DNA of 64,000 nucleotides from Apilactobacillus kunkeei (lineage in GTDB: Bacteria > Bacillota > Bacilli > Lactobacillales > Lactobacillaceae), in NCBI RefSeq assembly GCF_001308195.1, contig NZ_JXDF01000017.1, forward strand, positions 1 through 64,000, written 5' to 3'. The notes beneath the pieces are model-generated. The model was given only the letters and a program-made list of their open reading frames with translations, was not told the origin of the DNA and ran no database searches. The translations under genes and the position numbers were made by a program. Of the stretch, positions 27,194-36,864 are shown in pieces (within the stretch, counting starts at the first letter, position 1; the number at the start of each line of letters is the position of its first letter).

Positions 27194-27748
27194 ATGAAAT
27201 GGTTCTTAAAGGAACTATCCGAATACAAAAACAAGCCACTTTCAGTATCAGAAGATATGAACTTATCTGATGATATTATGAGTAGATATAGCAAATATGT
27301 TATTTCTGCTGATGACGATATTCACGTTGCTGCTAACGTTTTCTCTGAAAACGGTGATGCAATTGTGACTGCTCGTGTAACAGGTAAGATTGTGGTTCCT
27401 TCATCAAGATCATTAACTCCGGTTGAGTTACCATTGGATTTCTCAATTAACGAAGTTTATGTTGAAACTAATTTGCGCTTGAAAGAACGTGAAGATGAAG
27501 GTGAAATTGCTTTCCTAGTAGATGACGAAGGCGAAATTGATTTTGATAAATCAGTTGCCGACAACATCATCCTACAAATTCCAATGCACATTTTGTCTCC
27601 TGAGGAAATCGAAACTGGTAAAATGCCAGAAGGAAATGACTGGGAAGTTATTTCCGAAGATGATTTAGCCGAAAAAGAGGCAAATGATAAAAAAGTAGAT
27701 CCACGTCTTGCTAAGTTAAAGAACTTCTTTGACGATAGTGATAATTAA
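27194..27748 (+). CDS. yceD: YceD family (DUF177) protein
   Basis: Conserved 184-residue protein cotranscribed with rpmF in most bacteria and linked to 23S rRNA accumulation. Typical segments: an N-terminal MKWFLKELSEYKN, the middle ARVTGKIVVPSSRSLTPVEL (where Cys-rich relatives carry metal-like residues) and an acidic C-terminus containing the family's D-P-R-L-A-K-L-K-N-F close to the end. TTAGGAGGA precedes the ATG. It lies 56 bp before rpmF. Molecular activity is unknown. Confidence 0.92.
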   Translation: MKWFLKELSEYKNKPLSVSEDMNLSDDIMSRYSKYVISADDDIHVAANVFSENGDAIVTARVTGKIVVPSSRSLTPVELPLDFSINEVYVETNLRLKEREDEGEIAFLVDDEGEIDFDKSVADNIILQIPMHILSPEEIETGKMPEGNDWEVISEDDLAEKEANDKKVDPRLAKLKNFFDDSDN

Positions 27749-27804
27749 GCAAGACTTAAAAATTTTTCACTAGTGGATATTTTAATATAAAGGGGGTTTT
27801 TGCA

Positions 27805-27984
27805 TTGGCTGTACCAGCAAGAAGAACTTCAAAAGCTAAGAAGGGTATGCGTCGTGGTCACATTAAGTTGGCTAACCCAGGTTTGAGTGCTTGCCCAAAC
27901 TGTGGTGAATTACGTAAACCTCACATGGTATGTCCTAGTTGTGGATACTATGATGGAAAACAAGTTGTTAATGAAAACAACTAA
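27805..27984 (+). CDS. rpmF: 50S ribosomal protein L32
   Basis: Small zinc-ribbon ribosomal protein, 59 residues, reading MAVPARRTSKAKKGMRRG at the N-terminus with CPNC and CPSC pairs (about residues 30-46), so this is the zinc-binding form. It starts at TTG 27805 with AAGGGGG upstream. Too short to stand out by length but unmistakable by sequence. Followed by a strong terminator. Confidence 0.97.
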   Translation: MAVPARRTSKAKKGMRRGHIKLANPGLSACPNCGELRKPHMVCPSCGYYDGKQVVNENN

Positions 27985-27992
27985 TTAAATAA

Positions 27993-28032
27993 AAAAGCTA
28001 CCAGAACACCATGGGTCCTGGTAGCTTTTTTT
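27993..28032 (+). terminator. terminator of yceD-rpmF
   Basis: AAAAGCTACCAG pairs with CTGGTAGCTTTT around a loop at 28005-28017, followed by a T run ending at 28032. Confidence 0.9.
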
Positions 28033-28089
28033 GTTATGTAAGTATAATTATTTTATTTATTTAAACATTTATATTAAACTTAAATCGAG

Positions 28090-28098
28090 AGAATGGTT
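28090..28098. other. AT-rich intergenic stretch before the two-component genes
   Basis: The 215 bases between the rpmF terminator and the response regulator hold no gene. A possible extended -10, TGATAAAAT, lies at 28190-28198, about 50 bases before the start codon. Nothing else is clear. Confidence 0.35.
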
Positions 28099-28247
28099 CG
28101 TTTTCTAATTTAAAATAGTAAATTGGTGAAAAAATTTAAGATTTTAATAATAATATTCGGATTAAGCTCTTCTATTATGAGAAAAAACGTGATAAAATGT
28201 ACAAAGTAAGTTAAGATTTTCTAAAATAAATGGAGAGGTGTAATTTA

Positions 28248-28934
28248 ATGAGCCGTATTTTGATAATTGAAGATGAAAAAAGCTTAGCTAGATTTGTAGA
28301 GTTAGAGTTGAAGCATGAAGGTTACGAAACTCAAGTAGCCTTAGACGGTCGCGAAGGACTAGAAGAAGCACTAAACAACGACTATGATGTTATTCTTTTA
28401 GATCTTATGTTACCAAAGCTTAATGGTATGGAAGTTGCTAGAAGACTTCGTGAAAAGAAGACAACTCCAATCATTATGATGACAGCAAGAGATTCTGTTA
28501 TTGATAGAGTTTCAGGATTCGATCATGGTGCAGATGACTACATCGTTAAGCCATTTGCTATCGAAGAATTATTAGCTCGTGTTAGAGCATTACTTCGTCG
28601 TATTGATATCGAAGGTGACGAAAACGCTGAAGATCAAAAGGTTGTTTACTTTAAGGACATTACTGTCGAAAAAGAAAGTAGAATCGTAAAACGTGGAGAC
28701 GATATTATCGACTTAACTAAGCGTGAATACGAATTACTACTTACTTTAATGGAAAACGTAAACGTTGTATTAGCTAGAGACGTTCTTTTAACTAAGGTTT
28801 GGGGATACGATTCAAGTGCTGAAACAAACGTTGTTGATGTTTACATCCGTTACCTAAGAAACAAAATTGATAGACCTGATCAAAAGAGCTACATCCAAAC
28901 TGTTAGAGGAACCGGTTACGTGATGAGATCATGA
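28248..28934 (+). CDS. OmpR-family response regulator (ArlR-like)
   Basis: DNA-binding regulator of 228 residues. The receiver domain has the acidic pocket EDE (8-10), the phosphorylation site Asp52 in ILLDLMLP, the Thr switch MMTARDS and Lys in DDYIVKPF (about 101). The winged-helix effector follows (about 128-228, LTKREYELLLTL, VDVYIRYLRNKID, VRGTGYVM). The start is the ATG at 28248 with GGAGAGGTG upstream; an upstream in-frame ATG overlaps that site and is unlikely. It overlaps the kinase gene as ATGA. Resembles ArlR/CsrR-type regulators; regulon not visible here. Confidence 0.92.
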   Translation: MSRILIIEDEKSLARFVELELKHEGYETQVALDGREGLEEALNNDYDVILLDLMLPKLNGMEVARRLREKKTTPIIMMTARDSVIDRVSGFDHGADDYIVKPFAIEELLARVRALLRRIDIEGDENAEDQKVVYFKDITVEKESRIVKRGDDIIDLTKREYELLLTLMENVNVVLARDVLLTKVWGYDSSAETNVVDVYIRYLRNKIDRPDQKSYIQTVRGTGYVMRS

Positions 28935-30487
28935 TTTCCAACCATGATGATAAAGTTTCAAAGACAGTAAGCAGCAATCGAAGATGGTTTTCTCTTAAAT
29001 GGAAATGGTCAATTGGATCAGCAATTATAATTTTTGTAATTCTATCAATTTTTTCTTTTTTGATTTACAACCGTTTTTCTGATGTCTTATTACACCAGGA
29101 GAACTCACGTACTATTGAATCGGATGTAACGATATCAAATCGATTAAGAACGATTAATCGATCATTGGATGAAAAGACAGTTAGTTCTGCTTTAAATCCA
29201 AACAGTGGTTTTAGGGACGGCAACCCTAATAATGGAATGTCGACAGACGTTTATTCTGATTCTATTTATACTAACTTATTTAGTAAGGATATCGTGGTTA
29301 GTGTATACAATAAGAATTCAGACCAAATCTTCTCATCGAAGAAGTCGCCAAAAAAGATTTACAATTTCAAACCGGTAGATAGCCGTAAAACGGTTATTAC
29401 CAAGAACTCAGGTAAGACAATCTTAGTTTTAGATTCACCAATCTATTCTGCCAAGACGCATGAATTAATTGGTTATCTAAGAGTAGTTGATTCAATGTCT
29501 GACTACAATTTGTACATTAACAAATTAGCCGGAATTTTATTTGTAATTTTAATTATTGGTATCTTCTTCTCTGCTGCATTGTCGTACTTTCTATCATCAT
29601 ACATGCTTCGTCCAATCAAGATTATCTCTAACACCATTCACAGTGTTAAAGAATCTCCTGAAACGGACAGTCGTGTGCCTAAGTTGACTCAAAACGATGA
29701 GTTGACTGACTTAGGGGACTTATTCAATGATATGATTGATACAATGCAAAGATACATTGATCAACAACAGCAATTCGTTGAAGATGTTTCCCATGAATTA
29801 AGAACTCCGGTCGCTGTAATTCAGGGACACTTAGACATGCTTTCTCGTTGGGGAAAGGATGACCCTGAAGTCCTAGATGAATCAATTAAATCTTCAATCT
29901 ACGAAATTAATCGTATGAAGAGTTTAGTTCAAGAAATGTTAGATCTTTCTCGTGCTGAACAAGTTGAAATCAACTATGGAAACAAGACAACGGATGTTCA
30001 AGATGTTGTTCATCAACAATACAATGATTTCCAAATGATTCACCCTGATTACAAGTTCATCTTAGATGATGATATTGGGGAAGAAACAATCATTCAAATT
30101 TACCGTAATCACTTGGAACAAATCTTGATTATCTTGTTAGACAATGCTGTTAAGTATTCTAAACAAAGAAAGGAAATTCATATTTCACTTTCTCGTAAGT
30201 ATCGTTATGTCGATATTGCGGTTCAAGATTTTGGTGAAGGATTAAGCCAAGAAAGCATTGATAAAATCTTTAACAGATTCTATCGTGTTGATAAGGCTAG
30301 AAGCCGCAACCAAGGTGGTAATGGTTTAGGACTATCAATCGCCAAACGTTTGGTAGAGGCCTATAACGGTAAGATCAATGTTGAAAGTTCATCGGGATAT
30401 GGATCAATCTTTACAATTTCATTCCCAATCCTTTCAAAGGATAAGATTGAACATTTGAAACAACTAGATAAGAATACTAAGCAATAA
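28931..30487 (+). CDS. sensor histidine kinase (ArlS-like)
   Basis: Membrane kinase of 518 residues paired with the regulator it overlaps. Two membrane segments (about 28-50 and 197-222) enclose an extracytoplasmic domain of about 145 residues. A HAMP domain (about 223-275), the dimerisation/phosphoacceptor segment FVEDVSHELRTPVAVIQGH (His about 287) and an ATPase domain follow (N-box NAVKYS, G1 DFGEG, G2 GNGLGLSIAK). The sensor domain resembles no ligand-binding fold I recognise. Followed by a bidirectional terminator. Confidence 0.92.
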   Translation: MISNHDDKVSKTVSSNRRWFSLKWKWSIGSAIIIFVILSIFSFLIYNRFSDVLLHQENSRTIESDVTISNRLRTINRSLDEKTVSSALNPNSGFRDGNPNNGMSTDVYSDSIYTNLFSKDIVVSVYNKNSDQIFSSKKSPKKIYNFKPVDSRKTVITKNSGKTILVLDSPIYSAKTHELIGYLRVVDSMSDYNLYINKLAGILFVILIIGIFFSAALSYFLSSYMLRPIKIISNTIHSVKESPETDSRVPKLTQNDELTDLGDLFNDMIDTMQRYIDQQQQFVEDVSHELRTPVAVIQGHLDMLSRWGKDDPEVLDESIKSSIYEINRMKSLVQEMLDLSRAEQVEINYGNKTTDVQDVVHQQYNDFQMIHPDYKFILDDDIGEETIIQIYRNHLEQILIILLDNAVKYSKQRKEIHISLSRKYRYVDIAVQDFGEGLSQESIDKIFNRFYRVDKARSRNQGGNGLGLSIAKRLVEAYNGKINVESSSGYGSIFTISFPILSKDKIEHLKQLDKNTKQ

Positions 30488-30494
30488 GCGCAAT

Positions 30495-30526
30495 AAAAAA
30501 GCACTGCAATTAAGCAGTGCTTTTTT
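30495..30526. terminator. bidirectional terminator between the kinase gene and plsY
   Basis: AAAAAAGCACTGC pairs perfectly with GCAGTGCTTTTTT around AATTAA. It carries T runs on both strands and serves both convergent genes. Confidence 0.92.
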
Positions 30527-30530
30527 GTGT

Positions 30531-31142
30531 TTATTTATTGTTTTGATGTTTGTATACCAAACCAAATGGAACTAAGTTTTCGTTACCTTCTTTAATACGT
30601 TGAATGTTACTTCTGTGCTTAATGAAAATAAAGATTGTTAGAATAATACCAATAACGCCAAGTACGTAATCATGATCCAATAAAATCAAGATTGTGATTA
30701 ATGGAAATGAAATCATACTTGCTACACTAACCATACTAGTTAGGTAAGTAAATGAAAGTTCAAAGATAAAAGCACATAAGAATAAGATTGGATGAATTGC
30801 TAGTAACATTCCGGCACTAGTAGCAACGGCTTTACCACCCTTAAACTTAGCAAAGATTGATAATGTATGTCCCAATACAGCGAATAAACCAAATACGATT
30901 GGTGATACGTTAGAGATATGGAAGAATGTTGGTAGCAATGTTGCAATGGTACCTTTTAAAATATCTAATACCATAACAACAGCACCGGCAGTCTTACCAA
31001 GTTCTCTAAATGTATTGGTGGTTCCCATATTTCCAGAACCTAACTTGGTAATATCTTTATTGAAAAAGACCTTACCAATCCAGATTCCATTAGGAATTGC
31101 CCCTAACAGGTAGGCGACAATTAATAAAATTGTGATTTTCAA
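30531..31142 (-). CDS. plsY: glycerol-3-phosphate acyltransferase PlsY
   Basis: Integral membrane enzyme transferring acyl groups from acyl-phosphate to glycerol-3-phosphate in phospholipid synthesis. The 203 residues form about five to seven membrane segments and contain the three PlsY motifs: LGSGNMGTTN (about 36), KFKGGKAVAT (about 102) and the late FIKHRSNIQRI region. GGAGGAA lies before the start. It is divergent from parE, as in many Gram-positive bacteria. Confidence 0.95.
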   Translation of the reverse strand: MKITILLIVAYLLGAIPNGIWIGKVFFNKDITKLGSGNMGTTNTFRELGKTAGAVVMVLDILKGTIATLLPTFFHISNVSPIVFGLFAVLGHTLSIFAKFKGGKAVATSAGMLLAIHPILFLCAFIFELSFTYLTSMVSVASMISFPLITILILLDHDYVLGVIGIILTIFIFIKHRSNIQRIKEGNENLVPFGLVYKHQNNK

Positions 31143-31294
31143 AAATGGTTCCTCCCAAAAATTAACTATCTATTAATTTTACCATTTTTAAGCATTATGA
31201 CAACATCTTCTCTATATAGGACGTTTAATATTCCCTTTTAAAAGCGTTTTAAATAAGGTAATATATTATATTGTATGAAAGGGAGTGCGTTACG

Positions 31295-33265
31295 ATGGCT
31301 AAGAAGTCAGAAAATTATAATGATGACTCCATCCAGGTCCTAAAGGGTCTGGAGGCAGTTAGAAAGCGCCCTGGTATGTATATCGGTTCTACTGATAGCA
31401 AGGGTCTTCATCATTTGGTATACGAAATTGTAGATAATGCAGTCGATGAAGCATTAGCAGGATATGGTGACGAAATTGACGTTACTATCCATAACGATAA
31501 TAGTATAACTGTGGTGGACCACGGACGTGGGATGCCAGTGGGAATGCATTCATCAGGTAAGCCAACTCCCGAAGTTATCTTAACCGTGCTACATGCCGGT
31601 GGTAAGTTCACCGAAAATGGTGGATACAAGACTTCAGGGGGACTACACGGGGTTGGATCAAGTGTTGTTAATGCACTTTCAACTCACTTAAGCGTGACAA
31701 TCGTAAGAGATGGCTACAAATATGAAGAAGATTTTGAAAATGGTGGTCAACCAATTGGAACTTTGAAAAAAATTGGTAAGACAAGTGAACACAGTGGAAC
31801 AACTGTAACATTTAAACCAGATTCAGCAATCTTTACTACCACAATTTATAACTATGAAATACTAAAACAACGTTTAAGAGAATCTGCCTTCTTGTTAAAC
31901 GGAATTAAAATTACTTTGACTGACGAACGTGAAGGACAAGAACGAAGCGATGAATTCTACTTCAAAGATGGAATCAAGGAATTCGTTCAATACTTAAACG
32001 AAGACAAACACACATTAGGTAACATTATGTACTTTGACGGATCAAAAGATGGTGTTGAAGTAGAAGTTGCTGCTCAATACAACGATGGTTATACAGAAAA
32101 CACATTATCATTCGTTAATAATGTTCGTACCAAAGATGGTGGTACGCATGAATCAGGATTTAGAAGTGCCTGGACTAAATCATTCAATGACTTTGCTAGA
32201 AGGGTAAAGTTACTTAAAGATAAAGAAAAGAACCTAGATGGTAGCGATGTTCGTGAAGGACTATCAGCAATCATCTCTATTAAGGTGCCTGAAGAAATGC
32301 TTCAATTCGAAGGACAAACCAAGGAAAAGCTAGGAAGCCCAGAAGTGCGTTCTATCGTCGACAACATCGTTTCCGAACAATTAGGTTACTACCTAATGGA
32401 AAACGGTGAATTCGCCCATGAATTGGTTCATAAGTCCCTTCGTGCCCGTAAGGCCAGAGAAGCTGCGCGTAAGGCCAGAGATGAAAGTAGAAATGGTAAG
32501 AAGAAACACAAGAAGGAACGTTTACTGTCAGGTAAGCTAACACCAGCTCAATCTAAGGATGTTTCTAAAAATGAATTGTTCCTAGTCGAAGGGGACTCTG
32601 CCGGAGGTTCTGCTAAGCAAGGCCGTGACAGAAAACATCAAGCTATCTTGCCACTTAGAGGTAAGGTTTTAAATACCGAAAGAGCTAAGTTAGACGATAT
32701 TCTCAAAAATGAAGAAATTAGTACCATGATTTACACAATCGGTGCCGGAGTAGGCCCAGAATTTAACATTTCTGATGCCAACTACGACAAGGTTATCATT
32801 ATGACCGATGCCGATGATGATGGTGCTCATATTCAAATTCTACTTTTAACATTCTTCTACAAATACATGCGCCCGATGGTTGAACAAGGTCGTGTCTACA
32901 TTGCACTACCACCGCTATACAAGATTCAACAAAAGGCAGGTAAGAAGAATCATGTTGATTACGCATGGACCAATGACGAATTGACTGACAAGTTAAAAGA
33001 ATTTGGTCAACACCCAGCTCTTCAAAGATTTAAGGGTCTAGGTGAAATGAATGCTGATCAATTATGGGAAACTACTATGGATCCTGAAAACAGAACATTA
33101 ATTCAAGTTCAAATCGACGATGCTGCATTAGCCGAAAAACGTGTTACTACATTAATGGGTGACAAGGTTGAACCAAGACGTGAATGGATTGAAGAAAACG
33201 TTAAATTCACACTTGAAGAAGACGGCAGCATCTTAGATACCACCAAAGAAACAGAAAACGAGTAG
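31295..33265 (+). CDS. parE: DNA topoisomerase IV subunit B
   Basis: ATPase subunit of the decatenating type IIA topoisomerase. In 656 residues one sees the GHKL ATPase (VRKRPGMYIGS, EIVDNAVDEALAG, GRGMPVGMH, GGLHGVGSSVVNAL), the transducer, and the TOPRIM domain (ELFLVEGDSAGGSAKQGRDRKHQ, MTDADDDGAHI). The C-terminus KFTLEEDGSILD follows the RFKGLGEMN core. The ATG at 31295 with AAAGGGAG was chosen over an in-frame ATG 24 bases upstream that would put the ribosome site inside the gene. parC follows after 15 bp. Confidence 0.97.
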   Translation: MAKKSENYNDDSIQVLKGLEAVRKRPGMYIGSTDSKGLHHLVYEIVDNAVDEALAGYGDEIDVTIHNDNSITVVDHGRGMPVGMHSSGKPTPEVILTVLHAGGKFTENGGYKTSGGLHGVGSSVVNALSTHLSVTIVRDGYKYEEDFENGGQPIGTLKKIGKTSEHSGTTVTFKPDSAIFTTTIYNYEILKQRLRESAFLLNGIKITLTDEREGQERSDEFYFKDGIKEFVQYLNEDKHTLGNIMYFDGSKDGVEVEVAAQYNDGYTENTLSFVNNVRTKDGGTHESGFRSAWTKSFNDFARRVKLLKDKEKNLDGSDVREGLSAIISIKVPEEMLQFEGQTKEKLGSPEVRSIVDNIVSEQLGYYLMENGEFAHELVHKSLRARKAREAARKARDESRNGKKKHKKERLLSGKLTPAQSKDVSKNELFLVEGDSAGGSAKQGRDRKHQAILPLRGKVLNTERAKLDDILKNEEISTMIYTIGAGVGPEFNISDANYDKVIIMTDADDDGAHIQILLLTFFYKYMRPMVEQGRVYIALPPLYKIQQKAGKKNHVDYAWTNDELTDKLKEFGQHPALQRFKGLGEMNADQLWETTMDPENRTLIQVQIDDAALAEKRVTTLMGDKVEPRREWIEENVKFTLEEDGSILDTTKETENE

Positions 33266-33280
33266 ATAGGAGGAACTATA

Positions 33281-35746
33281 GTGGTTAATCATTCAGTTAT
33301 TGAAAAACTAACGCTTGAACAAATCATGAGTGAAAGATTTAGTAGATACTCTAAGTCAATTATTCAAGAAAGAGCGTTACCAGACGTTCGTGACGGATTA
33401 AAACCGGTGCAACGTCGTATTCTATACGCCATGAATAAAGACGGAAATACTTATGATAAGGGATTTAGAAAGTCAGCTAAGTCCGTTGGTAATGTTATGG
33501 GTAACTTCCATCCCCATGGTGATAGTTCAATCTATGAAGCATTAGTACGTATGAGTCAAGAATGGAAAATCAGAGAACCATTAATCGAAATGCACGGTAA
33601 CAATGGTTCAATGGATGGAGATCCAGCTGCGGCTATGCGTTATACAGAAGCACGTCTAAGTAAGATTGCTTCTGAAATGCTAAGAGATATTGATAAGGAT
33701 ACTGTTGACTGGGTGCCTAACTTTGATGACACCGAAAATGAACCAACAGTATTACCATCTCGTTTCCCTAATCTATTAGTTAATGGTGCAACCGGGATTT
33801 CATCAGGTTATGCAACCGAAATTCCTCCTCACAATCTATCTGAAGTATTAGATGCTTTGATTTACCTACAAAAGCATTCAGACGCTACCTTAGACGACTT
33901 AATGCAATTCATTAAGGGACCAGACTTTCCAACTGGTGGAATCGTACAAGGCCTAGACGGTATTAAGAAAGCATATGAAACTGGACGCGGTAAGATTATC
34001 ATCCGTTCTAAGACAGATGTTGAAGAATTACGTGGTAACAAGACACTTATTCGTGTAAGTGAATTACCATACGAAGTTAATAAGCTACAACTAGTTAAGC
34101 AAATCGATGAAATCAGAATTAACAAGAAGATTGATGGAATTGCTGAAGTTAGGGATGAAAGTGATAGAAACGGTCTATCAATTGCAATTGAATTAAAACG
34201 TGATGTTGATGCAACTGGTATTCTTAACTACCTATTTAAGAACACTGATCTACAAATCAACTATCACTTTAACGTCGTTGCAATTAATAAGATGAGACCA
34301 GAACGTCTATCATTAAAGGAAATTCTAGAATCATACCTAGATTACCAACGCTTGATTGTTGCTAAACGTACTAAGTACGACTTAGACAAAGCAATGGCAA
34401 GACAACACATTGTAGATGGTTTAATTAAGGCCTTATCAATTTTAGACAAAGTTATTAAGACCATTCGTGCAAGTGATAACAGAAAAGATGCATGTAATAA
34501 CTTAATCTCTGAATTCGACTTCTCTGAAAAACAAGCAGATGCGATTGTTAAGTTACAACTATATCGTTTAACTAATACTGATGTAGTCGAACTACAAGCC
34601 GAAAAAGATAAGTTAAGTGCAGACATTCTAGAATACAACACCATCTTAAATGACAAGAACGAACTAAATAAGGTATTAACCGAAGAGTTCAAAGACATTA
34701 AGAAGGCTTATGGTAACGATCGTCTTACTAAGATTGAAGCAGAAGTTGAAGAACTTAAGATTAGTAAAACTATCACTGTGCCAGAAGAAGACGTTGTTGT
34801 ACTAGTCAGTCATGATGGATATCTAAAACGTAGTAGTGTTCGTTCATACAAAGCTTCAGAAGTTGAAGAAAATGGTCTAAAGGAAGACGATTATCCAATC
34901 TTCTTAGAACAAATGACTACACTACAACACTTATTCATGTTTACTAATAAAGGTAATCTTATCTATCGTCCAGTTCATGAAATTACAGATGCTCGTTGGA
35001 AAGAAACCGGTGAACATATTTCTCAAACTATCGGTCTAGCCGATGACGAAGAAATCATGAAGGTTATGTCATTTAAGACATTGAAAGAAACTGGTAAGTT
35101 TGTAATCTCTACTAGTGACGGATACATCAAACAAACTGAGTTTGATAAGTTAACTCCTGGTAGAAATTACCGTTCAAGACCTGCTGTATTTGAAAAACTA
35201 AAAGATGATAGTGCAAATGTAGTTAATGTTGATTACCTAGCAGATGCAAATGCTAATCCAAATGTCTTTATTGCATCTAACGTTGGACTAGCTACTTGTT
35301 TTGAATTAGATGAAGTATCATACTCTGGTGCAAGATCTACTGGTGTTCGTTCAATGGACATTAGGGATGAAGAACAAGTTGTTGATGTGCAACTAGTAGA
35401 ACAAGACGATAAGATAGGGATGATTACCCAACGCGGATTCTACAAGAACATGAAGGTAGATGAAGTACCTCTTGCTAGTCGTGCAAGAAGAGGGGTTCAA
35501 GTTCTAAAATCATTGAAGAAGAACCCACATGAATTGGTTGACTTTGTAAAACTAGAAAAGGCAACTGATAGCTTTAACCCAATTAGAGTATTTACTAATA
35601 GACGCCGTGTCCATGATATTATGCCAGGTGACCATCCAGTAAATGATCGTCAATCAAACGGTTCTGCTGTGATGGATGTCGATGCTGAAGGTACACCAAC
35701 CAGCATGGCTGTATTACATCCTGAAGTAGTGGCAAATATTAAGTAA
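33281..35746 (+). CDS. parC: DNA topoisomerase IV subunit A
   Basis: Breakage-reunion subunit, 821 residues, GTG start with TAGGAGGA upstream. The catalytic tyrosine is in AAMRYTEARL (about residue 117). The quinolone-resistance region reads HPHGDSSIYEALVRM, with serine at the key position, so no sign of fluoroquinolone resistance. The long coiled-coil gate and the C-terminal beta-pinwheel (about 490-810) are complete. In operon with parE. After its stop lies an AT-rich spacer of 128 bp without a clear terminator. Confidence 0.97.
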   Translation: MVNHSVIEKLTLEQIMSERFSRYSKSIIQERALPDVRDGLKPVQRRILYAMNKDGNTYDKGFRKSAKSVGNVMGNFHPHGDSSIYEALVRMSQEWKIREPLIEMHGNNGSMDGDPAAAMRYTEARLSKIASEMLRDIDKDTVDWVPNFDDTENEPTVLPSRFPNLLVNGATGISSGYATEIPPHNLSEVLDALIYLQKHSDATLDDLMQFIKGPDFPTGGIVQGLDGIKKAYETGRGKIIIRSKTDVEELRGNKTLIRVSELPYEVNKLQLVKQIDEIRINKKIDGIAEVRDESDRNGLSIAIELKRDVDATGILNYLFKNTDLQINYHFNVVAINKMRPERLSLKEILESYLDYQRLIVAKRTKYDLDKAMARQHIVDGLIKALSILDKVIKTIRASDNRKDACNNLISEFDFSEKQADAIVKLQLYRLTNTDVVELQAEKDKLSADILEYNTILNDKNELNKVLTEEFKDIKKAYGNDRLTKIEAEVEELKISKTITVPEEDVVVLVSHDGYLKRSSVRSYKASEVEENGLKEDDYPIFLEQMTTLQHLFMFTNKGNLIYRPVHEITDARWKETGEHISQTIGLADDEEIMKVMSFKTLKETGKFVISTSDGYIKQTEFDKLTPGRNYRSRPAVFEKLKDDSANVVNVDYLADANANPNVFIASNVGLATCFELDEVSYSGARSTGVRSMDIRDEEQVVDVQLVEQDDKIGMITQRGFYKNMKVDEVPLASRARRGVQVLKSLKKNPHELVDFVKLEKATDSFNPIRVFTNRRRVHDIMPGDHPVNDRQSNGSAVMDVDAEGTPTSMAVLHPEVVANIK

Positions 35747-35874
35747 TATAACTCCAATAGAAATTTATTATTATTATTATAAAATATATTGTTATTTTAT
35801 GATGAATAGGTTATTATATTTTAATGAACTATTAATAGATAATAATATGTAATAAATGATATAGGGGTATAAGC

Positions 35875-36843
35875 ATGAAAAAAACTAAGCAAGAAAATAT
35901 TTTCTCGTCTAAGACACTTTCATACTTTTTGCAATTAGCAGAAACTATGAATTACACCCAGGCTGCGCAAATTTTGGGAATTACGCAACCTGCATTAACT
36001 CAACAAATTAAAAAACTAGAAAAGACAGTTGGCGCTCCATTGTTTTACTCAATTGGTAAAAAGCTAAAGTTATCATCTGCCGGTAACATTATGCTTAAGT
36101 CAACTAAAGATATTTATGAAATTCTAAACCAAACTGCTGATGAAATTGAACAATCTAACAGTGCATCAACTGGTGACATTAACATTGGTGTTCTATCATC
36201 AATTCAAGTTAAAGTTTTTGAAAAGTTCATTGCTCAACTTTACAAGAAGAATCCTGAACTAAAGGTTAACCTAAGAATGTTAACTCGTAAGGAAATTTGG
36301 GAAAGTTTGGAAAACAACCGTATTGATTTAGCAATTATGTACTTACCAGATTCATCAATTAAGAACTGGAAGCCATACGAAGCTCAAAAAATTATGAGCG
36401 ATGACTTAATGTACATTCATCACAACGAAAAATTAGCTGGTAAGGATAAGATTAAGTTCAAGGACACATTGGATCGTCCTTGGGTTACTTACCCAGAAGA
36501 TTACTTCTTAGATTCAATCCTAAAGACTGAATACAAAGATCAACTTCTAGATAATCCTAAGAGTGGCGCTTGCTTCTCAACTCCTGACCAAATTTTACGT
36601 TTTGCTGTTAATACTGGATTAAATACTGCTCTTCCAAGTTCATTTATGATTGACAAAGATGTCAAAACATTGGAAGATAATAATACATGGGTTGCCCGTT
36701 TAAATCCAAATATCAATTTTGATTTAGCATTCGTTTACAGAACTAACAAGAAGATGATTCCTCGTGTTGGTTCATTCCTAGACGAATTCGATGCCTTCTT
36801 AGATGAAGAAGACTACCTATCAAGATTAAAGGACAACTACTAA
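35875..36843 (+). CDS. LysR-family transcriptional regulator
   Basis: The 322-residue protein has an N-terminal winged helix-turn-helix (about 14-75, TMNYTQAAQILGITQPALTQQIKKLEKTVG) and a periplasmic-binding-like effector domain (about 100-310). AGGGGTAT precedes the ATG. It lies 21 bp before ppaC and the two may be cotranscribed. Effector and targets are unknown. The effector domain lacks features that would identify a particular LysR subgroup to me. Confidence 0.88.
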   Translation: MKKTKQENIFSSKTLSYFLQLAETMNYTQAAQILGITQPALTQQIKKLEKTVGAPLFYSIGKKLKLSSAGNIMLKSTKDIYEILNQTADEIEQSNSASTGDINIGVLSSIQVKVFEKFIAQLYKKNPELKVNLRMLTRKEIWESLENNRIDLAIMYLPDSSIKNWKPYEAQKIMSDDLMYIHHNEKLAGKDKIKFKDTLDRPWVTYPEDYFLDSILKTEYKDQLLDNPKSGACFSTPDQILRFAVNTGLNTALPSSFMIDKDVKTLEDNNTWVARLNPNINFDLAFVYRTNKKMIPRVGSFLDEFDAFLDEEDYLSRLKDNY

Positions 36844-36864
36844 AAATACGAAGGAAGTTTTATT

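Noticed and set aside
33281-35746. possible quinolone-resistance changes in ParC
   Set aside because: The key region reads GDSSIYEALVRM with the sensitive-type serine.
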